Part shown: positions 1 through 6,901 of the stretch, in pieces
Numbering within the stretch: the stretch's first letter is position 1
How the letters are laid out: each line of letters opens with the position of its first letter
Assembly (NCBI GenBank): GCA_030045215.1
Contig: JASIBJ010000065.1
Coordinates: 1 to 15,215, forward strand
Length of the DNA: 15,215 nt
Direction: 5' to 3'
From: Streptosporangiaceae bacterium
GTDB taxonomy: Bacteria; Actinomycetota; Actinomycetes; Streptosporangiales; Streptosporangiaceae
Notes under the pieces: model-generated
Databases searched by the model: none
Seen by the model: only the letters and a program-made list of their open reading frames with translations
Told to the model about the DNA's origin: nothing
Position numbers and translations under genes: made by a program

Positions 1-2
1 CG

Positions 3-1016
3 CCGTACCATCTCGACTACCATACCGACACGTCCTTCCGGCTGTTCTTCTATGACAATCTTGGCGATCCGGCAAATCGCGAAGTCTTTCACCGTCCGAA
101 TTTCAAGCCAAATAATCGGCTGAAGGAGGAGTGCCTGGAAGACATCGCGTCGTTCATCGATATTCTCGACCAGGCCGACGTTACCGTGCGCAGGCCCGAG
201 ATGCTCAACCATGTCCCGGAAACTAAGACCCCGGCATGGACCGCTCCGATGGGCCACGCCATGATGCCTCGCGACCTGTTCCTGGTCGTTGGCGATGAGA
301 TCATCGAGACCCCGCCCATGGTGCGGTCCCGCTACTTCGAGTCAGATCTCTACCGGGAACTTTTCACCGAGTACTTCAACGCAGGCGCGAAGTGGACTGC
401 CGTCCCGAAGTCTCGCTTGCTTGATCGCAACTTTGACTACAGCTACGTGGCGCGAAGCGGATACGACGGCGACGTGCCTGTCGATTTGTTCCCGGAGATC
501 ATGTTCGACGCCGCGCAGATAGCCCGGCTCGGCAGGGACCTCGTGTTCAATGTCTCGACGGAGAATCACCGCATGGGTGCCCGGTGGCTGTCACGTCATC
601 TTGCCGGCTCGCACAAGGTCCATGTCGTCGAGATTACTGACAACCACATCGACGGCAAGCTGCTGCCGCTCCGCCCCGGTGTCCTGCTGATCCGGGACGA
701 CGTCAACGTCGATGCCTTGCCGGAGGGCCTGCGGAGCTGGGATTTCATTAGATACGCCGAGTTCGAGGAACCCGTCGAACTCGAACAGGACGGTGTTCCG
801 TTCCTGGCATCCCAGTCAATCGGCATCAACGTCCTGTCGCTCGACCAGGATCACGTCATCGTGCAAGACATCCAGCAGCCCCTAATTCGCGACCTAGAGA
901 AGGCTGGCTTCACGCCCATACCGTGCCGCTGGCGCCACGGGCGCAGCCTCGGCGGCGGCTTCCATTGCGTGACGCTCGATGTGCGGCGCCGCGGCGAGCT
1001 CGTCAGCTACTTCTGA
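3..1016 (+). CDS. L-arginine:amine amidinotransferase (5' end outside window)
   Basis: Predicted to move the amidino group of L-arginine onto an amine, giving a guanidino compound plus ornithine. The frame is open from base 3, so the start lies just left of the window; 337 codons are visible, close to full length for the StrB/AmtA/glycine amidinotransferase family (about 350-400). The Asp-His-Cys triad is recognisable by comparison with human AGAT: Asp in FDAAQI (codon 507-509), His in NHIDGK (645-647) and the nucleophile Cys in SLGGGFHC (966-968), followed by the family tail DVRRRGELVSY. The acceptor amine cannot be read from sequence. In this context the enzyme probably guanidinylates a building block of the natural product, as StrB does in streptomycin or AmtA in phaseolotoxin. 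Family call is firm; substrate unknown. Confidence 0.93.
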   Translation, partial: PYHLDYHTDTSFRLFFYDNLGDPANREVFHRPNFKPNNRLKEECLEDIASFIDILDQADVTVRRPEMLNHVPETKTPAWTAPMGHAMMPRDLFLVVGDEIIETPPMVRSRYFESDLYRELFTEYFNAGAKWTAVPKSRLLDRNFDYSYVARSGYDGDVPVDLFPEIMFDAAQIARLGRDLVFNVSTENHRMGARWLSRHLAGSHKVHVVEITDNHIDGKLLPLRPGVLLIRDDVNVDALPEGLRSWDFIRYAEFEEPVELEQDGVPFLASQSIGINVLSLDQDHVIVQDIQQPLIRDLEKAGFTPIPCRWRHGRSLGGGFHCVTLDVRRRGELVSYF

Positions 1017-1212
1017 CAGCGAAGGCGGAGATCGAAGATGGCGCTGGCGTGTGTCGGCGGCCGTGCGTTCACACACGACTCGGCCGACCTCAGACTACCC
1101 TGTCCGCGAAGATCGATTTGCGCTGGTGCGCGACGATCACGGTGAAGGGCGGCGGTAACGGATGAGACGTCACATCTTGCCAGTGATCTAGTGATTAGCT
1201 ATCCTTATCGCC
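1017..1212. other. Intergenic region with hairpin 1048-1077 and DinB promoter
   Basis: No convincing gene is present. A 7-bp perfect inverted repeat, CGTGTGT (1048-1054) and ACACACG (1071-1077), lies 31 bases after the amidinotransferase stop with a 16-base loop. It could be a weak terminator, but no T-run follows. The right part holds the promoter described separately. The short reading frame from 1038 resembles nothing I know. Confidence 0.4.
1177..1205 (+). promoter_or_regulatory. Candidate promoter of the DinB gene, leaderless transcript
   Basis: TTGCCA (1177-1182) and TATCCT (1200-1205) are spaced by exactly 17 bases, a good sigma-70/HrdB-type arrangement. The expected start of transcription, about 7 bases after the -10 box, falls at 1212-1213, which is the A of the ATG at 1213. 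No Shine-Dalgarno sequence precedes that ATG. Together this suggests a leaderless mRNA, which is common in actinomycetes. Confidence 0.6.
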
Positions 1213-1785
1213 ATGACAACTCCTGGGCTCGCGCCTAATCCTAGGCCCGCAATTATGTTCGTCGATCCCAACGACGATAAGCGGGAGAACGTCGACCCAA
1301 AGCTCGGCGATGAGCGGACTACGCTCATTTCTCATCTCCGCTGGAATCGTCAGACAGTAGAACTGAAATGCGAAGGGCTCGATGCCGACCAGTTGGCCCG
1401 TCGATGTGTACCGCCATCAACTATGTCGTTGCTCGGTATCATCCGCCACTTGGCCGAGGTAGAGCGCCGATGGTTCCGGCTCTGGATGGCCGGGCGCGAG
1501 GCCCCGCCACATTTCTATTCGCAAGCGGACCCGGAAGGTGATTTCGACAGCGCGATCGCGGACCCGGAAGTTGTAGAGCGGTCCTTCCGGGTGTGGCATG
1601 AGGAGATAGCCGAGACCGACAAATATCTCGAAGAAACCCCCGACCTGGGCACCGCGGGCTTCGTACCGCACGAAGGGCCAGTCTCGCTGCGGGAAGTTCT
1701 CGTTCATGTCATCGAGGAATATGCGCGGCACGTTGGTCATGCGGATCTCTTCCGTGAGACGATTGATGGTCGTATCGGCATCTAA
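1213..1785 (+). CDS. DinB/DUF664 family protein
   Basis: 190-residue predicted four-helix protein of the DinB/DUF664 superfamily. It shows the DUF664 core MSLLGIIRHLAEVERRWF (residues 71-88) and the C-terminal helix beginning HVIEEYARHVGHADL. His79 plus the His173/His176 pair fit the three-His metal site of DinB proteins. Members are metal-dependent and often act on small thiols (mycothiol- or bacillithiol-linked isomerases, transferases), but DUF664 proteins mostly lack an assigned function. Because the gene has its own promoter and a strong hairpin after it, it looks independently expressed. It may be a detoxification or resistance gene rather than a biosynthetic one (inference). ATG 1213 fits the promoter; ATG at 1255 is a possible alternative start, since the first 14 residues look unconserved. 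Confidence 0.85.
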   Translation: MTTPGLAPNPRPAIMFVDPNDDKRENVDPKLGDERTTLISHLRWNRQTVELKCEGLDADQLARRCVPPSTMSLLGIIRHLAEVERRWFRLWMAGREAPPHFYSQADPEGDFDSAIADPEVVERSFRVWHEEIAETDKYLEETPDLGTAGFVPHEGPVSLREVLVHVIEEYARHVGHADLFRETIDGRIGI

Positions 1786-1866
1786 TTGATGACTGAGATC
1801 GTGCCGCAATTGTCTCGTTGATCCGGCTCGGTTGCCAACGCCGTGCAGGAAGCAGGTTTCGGCCCT

Positions 1867-1901
1867 GGCGTTGCGCGCCCCTGATGGCAGCGCGCAACGC
1901 C
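1867..1901 (+). terminator. Strong hairpin, probable terminator of the DinB gene
   Basis: A perfect 12-bp inverted repeat: GGCGTTGCGCGC (1867-1878), an 11-base loop, then GCGCGCAACGCC (1890-1901). It lies 81 bases after the DinB stop and 37 bases before the start of the decayed amidohydrolase. No T-run follows, which is usual for many actinomycete hairpin terminators. A leader structure of the pseudogene is the alternative. Confidence 0.65.
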
Positions 1902-1938
1902 GCGTCTCGTCCTGCGGACGTGCTGTCAAGGAGACGTG

Positions 1939-2538
1939 GTGTTCGCTCTGAAAGCGGCTGAACTCTTCGATGGCGTGTTCAGCCGCGCTCTGTCGCAGCC
2001 CTGCATCCTCATCGACGAGGGCCGCATCATCACCACGGTTCGTGATCTTGGCGACCGGGGATTCGTGCTGTTGCCGTTCCGGGGTGAATTCGCCCCGAGT
2101 CCAGTCGCTGACCCGGACCGGTTGCTATCAGGTCCGCCGACTATCAGCGGGCGCGGCTATTGCCGGTTTCTCGGAGGGGGAAGCTGATCGTATGGACGGC
2201 GTGCGGTCGGCGGTCAGGACCCACTAGCGCAGGGCGTTGACGTGATCAAGGCGATGGTCACCGGCCGGGAGCTGGCGCCCGGCCCGGTCAGCGACAGGGT
2301 CCAATATCGCTATGCCGAGCTCCGGGCACTCGCGGATGAGGCACCTGCTCGCGGCCTTACGGTGATGACGAGTGACGCAACGTGCACCCGAGGCCTCCCC
2401 GAAGCGGTAAGTGCTGGTTTTGACGGCATCGAGCATGGCCTGATCATGGCAGCACAGCATGACGCGTGCGTGATCGATGCGATCGCCGAGGTCGGCGTCG
2501 ACGTTGCGGTCACGCTGGTTTCAGGATTGCGCCGATAG
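1939..2538 (+). pseudogene. Decayed amidohydrolase, paralogue of the intact gene at 9465-10637
   Basis: The GTG at 1939 still has a good ribosome site (AAGGAG, 1928-1933), and the product starts like the intact paralogue: FALKAAELFDG against YGLRAARLFDG. After GRI it jumps directly to TTVRDLGDRGFVLL, an in-frame loss of about 69 residues that includes the metal-binding HxH. The frame then stops at TGA 2185-2187, but similarity continues in the next frame (RMDGVRSAVRTH, to 2224) and returns to the first frame at GVDVIKAMVTG, so two frameshifts offset each other. The metal His of VTGHAKG is replaced (TSDATC). The rest, through AGFDGIEHG, ends at TAG 2536-2538, dropping the C-terminal third with the catalytic Asp. 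It cannot be an active enzyme. Confidence 0.9.
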
Positions 2539-2591
2539 CGAATAGGCCGCACCGCTTAGAACGAACTTCGCCACAAAGGAAGGGGATACCG

Positions 2592-2903
2592 ATGACAGAC
2601 AGTCCGTGGCCCGACAGATTTGAGATGATCTTGCGCCGGCACCTGCCTCTTCTAGGGAACGATCCCATCGATGGCGACCGGCTGCTGACCAAACTGGGGC
2701 TCGACTCCCTGGCAATAGTGAGCGTGACAGTAGATATCGAGGACGAGTTCGAGGTGGAATTTCCTGACGATTACCTCAATCTACAGACGTTTGGGACTGC
2801 AGGGACTCTCTGGGCCGCAGTGGATCTGCTGAGCTCTCATGAGTGCGGCACGGAGCGCTCGGATGCCCCGATGATCGTCGACGAGGGCGCCGCGCACAAT
2901 TAA
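2592..2903 (+). CDS. Free-standing acyl/peptidyl carrier protein
   Basis: 103 residues. The phosphopantetheine site is Ser39 in LGLDSL (codon 2706-2708), followed by the helix II/III pattern VTVDIEDEFEVEFPD and LQTFGTAGTLWAAVDLL. This pattern is typical of small stand-alone carriers that pair with stand-alone adenylation enzymes (RedO/PltL/CloN5 type), rather than of carrier domains cut out of a large NRPS. The C-terminal 20 residues after DLLSSHE look disordered. ATG 2592 is preceded by the purine-rich AAAGGAAGGGG (2576-2586), a good ribosome site. The adenylation gene follows on the same strand after a 275-bp gap, so the likely role is to hold the amino acid it activates as a thioester in the cytoplasm. 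Confidence 0.9.
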   Translation: MTDSPWPDRFEMILRRHLPLLGNDPIDGDRLLTKLGLDSLAIVSVTVDIEDEFEVEFPDDYLNLQTFGTAGTLWAAVDLLSSHECGTERSDAPMIVDEGAAHN

Positions 2904-2915
2904 GTGCGCTCCCGC

Positions 2916-2935
2916 CGTCACCGGCTGGGGTGGCG
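2916..2935 (+). terminator. Candidate hairpin after the carrier protein gene
   Basis: CGTCACC (2916-2922) pairs with GGTGGCG (2929-2935) over 7 bp, including one G-T wobble, around a 6-base loop. It starts 13 bases after the TAA. No T-run follows. It could separate the carrier gene from the next transcription unit, which has its own candidate promoter. Confidence 0.35.
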
Positions 2936-2957
2936 TGGTTCACGACCATGATGGGCC

Positions 2958-2987
2958 TTGGTCCGATTCGGTTGGGTTTGCTATAAG
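2958..2987 (+). promoter_or_regulatory. Candidate promoter for the adenylation/amide synthetase unit
   Basis: TTGGTC (2958-2963) and TATAAG (2982-2987) are separated by 18 bases. Transcription would start near 2994 and leave an untranslated leader of about 185 bases before the TTG at 3179. I see no recognisable gene in that leader; its composition is less GC-rich than the neighbouring genes. Confidence 0.4.
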
Positions 2988-3178
2988 CGTACAGTGACAA
3001 CGTCCTCGACCCTCAATAACACGCTCGGTGGGGCGGTTCTTGCCCATCGAGATCACCATACTAGAAGAACGACAACTGCATTTACATCAGGCATTCGGGA
3101 ACCGTAGGATTGAATTCGGAAACCTGACTGCATCACTATATTGCGCCTCGGTTTCCGGGTGGAGAGGAATATCAGCCA

Positions 3179-4642
3179 TTGACCGGGTCAATCGTTGCCG
3201 GAGTCATCGATCAAGCGGCCAGACAGGGCGAGAGTACTGCTATCGAGTTCAAGGGGCAGTGCATCACCTATAAACAGCTGATCGCCGAGGCCCAGGTCAT
3301 CGCCACACTGATCGAGCGTAGCCCCACTGCGGGTCCGGTCGCGATATACGCGCATCGTGACCCCTCAACAATCGCGGCTATCATCGGAGTGCTCATGGCT
3401 GGCCGACCTTACCTCCCGGTGAACCCGGCAGACCCGGCGAACAGAAGGCGGGTGATGATGGACGCCGCTGGTGCGGAATTCATCATTGACACGACTGGGA
3501 TGCACTCCTCTTTTCCTGCTCCATCTGGAGAGATCAGGAACGCGGATTCTTCCCGGTGCGCCGGGTTCCGTGACGTGGATTCTGACGATCTCGCCTACGT
3601 TTTCTTCACTTCGGGATCCACTGGCGCTCCAAAGGGAGTCCCCCTCAGTCACGGGAACGCAGCAGCGTTCGTCGATTGGGCGCGGGCGCGGTTCGCCGTG
3701 TCGAGCGAAGACCGGGTCGGTGTCTACTCCCCGCTGTATTTCGACCTGTCAACGTTCGACCTGTTCGTAGGGCTCGGATCTGGTGCCACGCTCGTGCTCG
3801 TTCCCGACGACCTGGTGATGTTCGGGCGCGCCGTACAGGCGTATCTACGGGAGCACAGCATCACCATCCTGTATACCGTGCCTTCGGCGCTGTCGTCCCT
3901 GCTCGCAGGGTCGTCGCCCGAGTTCCCTGACCTGCGGCTCCTGATACTGGCCGGCGAGGCCTTCCCCAGTCGCCGCCTTGACCAGGTACGCAGCTGCGCG
4001 CCAAGTGCCAGGCTCTTCAACCTCTACGGGCCGATCGAAGCGAACGTCGTTACCTGCTTTGAGGTCACAAGCAAGGTCGCCGCGGGCGAGCCGATTCCCA
4101 TCGGCGAGCCGTGTAGCGGAGCCGAACTCATGGTAGACGCCCCCGACAGCCACGGCGTGGGCGAACTAGTTGTGTCCGGACCGTCGGTCTTCACCGGCTA
4201 CCTAAGCCGAGCCTTCGCGCCGCCTTGCCCATTCATGATCAAGGACGGAAGACGCTGGTACCGCACCGGAGACCTGGCTCAGCGGGACGGCAGTACCTTC
4301 CTGTTGCGTGGACGTATCGATTCCCGGATCAAGCGACGCGGATACCGGATTGAGCTTGACGAGGTAGAGATGGTGATCGGTTCTCTGTCACCCCAACTGG
4401 CTGCGGCCGTGGTGTACGTGCCCGACAGCGATGGGTCAGGACAGTTGCACGCGTTCGTCGCCACGCCCGGACCGCAGCAAGTGACCCAGGCGGACGTTTT
4501 CGAGCAGTGCGCCCGCGGCCTACCGAGATATATGTGGCCAGACCGGGTACATTTCCTCCCAGCCCTGCCGACCGGGAGGACCGGGAAGGTCGACCGGCAA
4601 CGGCTGCGCGAACTGGCTGACAGCACGTCGCCGCCTTCCTAA
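3179..4642 (+). CDS. Stand-alone amino-acid adenylation enzyme, prolyl-AMP-ligase-like
   Basis: 487-residue single adenylation domain that should activate an amino acid with ATP and load a separate carrier protein. Core motifs are complete: A3 TSGSTGAPKG (144-153), A4 YFDLSTFD (187-194), A5 NLYGPIEAN (281-289, with Ile for the usual Thr), A7 YRTGDL (361-366), A8 RIDSRIKRRGYRIELDEVE (379-397) and the A10 lysine K470. Aligned by eye to GrsA, the pocket residues are D189 L190 F193 Y232 I256 A258 L282 V290 V291 K470. As I recall, PltF/RedM-type prolyl-AMP ligases read close to DLFYLALVCK, so proline or a similar amino acid is the best guess. TTG 3179 is the first usable start after the in-frame stop at 3125, with GGAGAGG at 3161-3167. 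No carrier or condensation domain is attached. Confidence 0.93.
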   Translation: MTGSIVAGVIDQAARQGESTAIEFKGQCITYKQLIAEAQVIATLIERSPTAGPVAIYAHRDPSTIAAIIGVLMAGRPYLPVNPADPANRRRVMMDAAGAEFIIDTTGMHSSFPAPSGEIRNADSSRCAGFRDVDSDDLAYVFFTSGSTGAPKGVPLSHGNAAAFVDWARARFAVSSEDRVGVYSPLYFDLSTFDLFVGLGSGATLVLVPDDLVMFGRAVQAYLREHSITILYTVPSALSSLLAGSSPEFPDLRLLILAGEAFPSRRLDQVRSCAPSARLFNLYGPIEANVVTCFEVTSKVAAGEPIPIGEPCSGAELMVDAPDSHGVGELVVSGPSVFTGYLSRAFAPPCPFMIKDGRRWYRTGDLAQRDGSTFLLRGRIDSRIKRRGYRIELDEVEMVIGSLSPQLAAAVVYVPDSDGSGQLHAFVATPGPQQVTQADVFEQCARGLPRYMWPDRVHFLPALPTGRTGKVDRQRLRELADSTSPPS

Positions 4643-4677
4643 CCGACCAATTCTCGGTCTACACAGCAGAGGTCAGC

Positions 4678-6489
4678 GTGATCGCCTTCGTCCTTCGCAT
4701 TGGGAGTCCCTCGCCCGGCCTCGACGCCGCAACGGCCGCCAAGCTTAGCGCATTCGCAGGCCTCCATTCCCCGCGTACCTTTGCCGAGGGTGGGGCTTGG
4801 AGTTCGGCCGACAACACGATCTCCTGCCAGTGGGTGGCGCACGCACCTGCGGAACTTGGTGGTGTTCGTTACACCTATTCAGCCGGTACACGATTCGCGC
4901 TTTTCGCCGGCCGTCCTGTCATCTGGGGCCGCCAGCACGCCGACGGTCTCGGTGCGATCGATCCCTCCACCTATCTCGGGGCTCCGCTTGAATTGCTGGA
5001 GCGGCTTGACGGCAGATTCGCGATCATCGACGTCGCAGGCAGCGCCGTGCGCCTTGTCACGGATCCCGTCGGCCTACTGCCAGTCTTCGTCTCCCACCGG
5101 AACGGTGCCTCCTGGCTAAGCAATGTGGCCCCGCTGATTAGCGAGGCCACGGATCCGGTCAGGGAGACTGCACTGGTGGCATTTCTTCTCACCGGCAATG
5201 CCATCACCGGCGAGCCGATGAGCAATCGCGTCAGACGAGTCGAACCAGGCACCCTCACTACGTTTTTTGCCGACGGACAGCAGAGTGCCAGCCCTCTCAA
5301 CCGCGTGTCCCCCGATAACTTCCAGCAGGGTCCGCCAGACTACGAGCAGGCGGCGCGCGATCTTGTTGCCGTAGCGGCCGCATTCGCGGATTGGCCGGAT
5401 CGCGAGCGCTCCATCGAGCTGAGCGGCGGACACGACTCCCGGCTAGTCGGCGCGGCCCTGCGGATGGCCGGAGTCAAGGCTTCGGCGATGAGCATGGCCA
5501 TTGAACACACACCCGGCTATCCGCTCACCGAAGACGTGGAACTGGGCCGAGTTATCGCCGGATTGCTTGGATTCGACCACCAAATTCTATATATAGATGA
5601 CTCGAGCGCAATATATCGCTCCACGGACGCCGTGGCCACTCTCCTCAATGCAAGCTCGCCCGGCACAATCGCATGGAACGATATTCCGGACCTGCTTCTA
5701 GAATCGCCGCCTCACGCGCCCCGTCCCGCCCTGGTCTTTGACGGGCTCGGCGGTGAGGTCGCGCGCGGAGCGTTCGATCATCAGTGGGGCCGTGCGGGGA
5801 ACTTCGACGGTTACCGAAACACACAGAGCAAGCAGGGACTCGTCGACGGCCTCATGCAGCGATATATCCCAACGCATGTGCAGCCGCTCGCAACGCCCCT
5901 AGCCATCGATATGTTCCGCATGTGGCTAGCGGATTTTGTCGAGCGAACGACCGGCGAAGGGTTCGCACTCTGCGATGTGCCGGAATTGTGCTTTATCCGA
6001 TGGATCGGAACGTGGCACGGGATGAAGACGACACCGTACGAATACCGCCAAGACGGGATCTCGCCTCTCATCAGCAGGCGGTTGTGGACATCCGCGCTCA
6101 GCCAGCCACTTGAAGATCGTATGAATGGCCGATTTCATCGGGAGCTTACCTCACTGCTCGGCCCGGACCTTCTTGACACCCCGTACTGCAGCCGGAGCGC
6201 TCATTACGGTGGACGTCAACAGCGAATACGCGATCGCTGGTGGCTACGCCACCGTGCGGAAATCGAGACTCGCGCCGCTTCGGAGCGCGGCACCCGCACT
6301 AACCAGGACCCAGTCGCTGGCATCCAGCGCCGGGTCAAGGACCGAATGTCGGCAGCGAATGACCACCCTGTCTGGAAATACCTCGACGCCAACCGTGTTA
6401 CAGAGATCCTCAATGCCGATCCGATCCGTTTCCGACGCGACATCCCGGCCAGGCAACAAGTCTGGCGACTTGCCACCATCTTGAGCTGA
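4678..6489 (+). CDS. Asparagine-synthetase-like amide synthetase lacking the glutaminase Cys
   Basis: 603 residues with the two-domain AsnB layout. The N-terminal Ntn-like domain is recognisable around LDGRFAIIDVAGSAVRLVTD (110-129) but begins MIAF, so the catalytic Cys2 needed to release ammonia from glutamine is absent. The synthetase domain carries the pyrophosphate loop SGGHDS (249-254) and a later FDGLGGEVARG (354-364). This combination is known from beta-lactam synthetase and lasso-peptide cyclases, which adenylate a carboxylate and join it to an amine instead of ammonia. With no condensation domain nearby, it is the best candidate for the amide- or lactam-forming step. GTG 4678 follows AGAGG (4668-4672), 35 bases after the adenylation gene, so both are probably one operon. 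Substrates unknown; use of free ammonia remains possible. Confidence 0.88.
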   Translation: MIAFVLRIGSPSPGLDAATAAKLSAFAGLHSPRTFAEGGAWSSADNTISCQWVAHAPAELGGVRYTYSAGTRFALFAGRPVIWGRQHADGLGAIDPSTYLGAPLELLERLDGRFAIIDVAGSAVRLVTDPVGLLPVFVSHRNGASWLSNVAPLISEATDPVRETALVAFLLTGNAITGEPMSNRVRRVEPGTLTTFFADGQQSASPLNRVSPDNFQQGPPDYEQAARDLVAVAAAFADWPDRERSIELSGGHDSRLVGAALRMAGVKASAMSMAIEHTPGYPLTEDVELGRVIAGLLGFDHQILYIDDSSAIYRSTDAVATLLNASSPGTIAWNDIPDLLLESPPHAPRPALVFDGLGGEVARGAFDHQWGRAGNFDGYRNTQSKQGLVDGLMQRYIPTHVQPLATPLAIDMFRMWLADFVERTTGEGFALCDVPELCFIRWIGTWHGMKTTPYEYRQDGISPLISRRLWTSALSQPLEDRMNGRFHRELTSLLGPDLLDTPYCSRSAHYGGRQQRIRDRWWLRHRAEIETRAASERGTRTNQDPVAGIQRRVKDRMSAANDHPVWKYLDANRVTEILNADPIRFRRDIPARQQVWRLATILS

Positions 6490-6504
6490 GCAGGCGAGTG
6501 GGAG

Positions 6505-6901
6505 TTGTGCCAGCCGCCCGCAGCCGGCATTAACTGCCTGGACGTCACACCCACGTTCGCCGAATCGCTCGTGTCGGCGGGTCTGCTGGAATCGCTCGGC
6601 CCTGATCGGCAGCTCCTGCTGATTCTCGGCGGGGAAGAAGTGCCGCAGCGTCTGTGGGCCAGGTTGCGAGACCGGTCTAATATTGCGGTCTTCAATGGGT
6701 ACGGTCCGACTGAGTGCACTGTTGACGCCGTTAACTGCCGACCGCGACTCACGGCAGAACGCTTTGTGGCCTGCCCGTTCGGTGGCAGCGGCCGCCGTCA
6801 CGCTAAGCCCGGCCGTGGCGCGTAGTTACGCTTCCGCTGTTCTGCCCGCCCACATGATTCCCGCGGCCTTCACGATTATGACGGACCTTCCATTGCCGCC
6901 C
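6505..6901 (+). pseudogene. Relic of a second NRPS adenylation domain
   Basis: Three pieces of an ordinary NRPS adenylation domain remain. First, a segment from INCLDVTPTFAESL through LLLILGGEEVP to the A5 motif FNGYGPTEC (about 6529-6720). It runs in frame straight into LTAERFVACPFG (about 6748-6783), which normally lies about 50 residues later, just before A7. The frame then changes, and VARSYASAVLPAHMIPAAF plus TDLPLPP (about 6815-6901) represent the region before A10, whose NGKxDR is gone. No start, A3, A7 or A8 motif survives. The sequence is not close to the intact adenylation enzyme at 3179-4642, so it is not a recent duplicate. The readable pocket positions (D, I, G, G, V, D at 278-331 of GrsA) look like glutamate/glutamine-type codes. 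It starts right after the amide synthetase stop. Confidence 0.85.

Noticed and set aside
1417..1929. 170-codon frame on the minus strand opposite the DinB gene
   Set aside because: It is antisense to a clear DUF664 protein, and its translation resembles no family; long antisense frames are common in high-GC DNA.
3028..3273. 81-codon frame upstream of and overlapping the adenylation gene
   Set aside because: It overlaps the true start in another frame, has no recognisable motif and no clear ribosome site; it is treated as leader sequence.
3179..6489. Hidden condensation or thioesterase domain
   Set aside because: No HHxxxDG condensation motif or GxSxG thioesterase motif in a suitable context was found in the proteins of the window.
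6216..6801. Two overlapping 178- and 185-codon minus-strand frames
   Set aside because: They are antisense to the end of the amide synthetase and to the adenylation relic, which explain the DNA on the plus strand.
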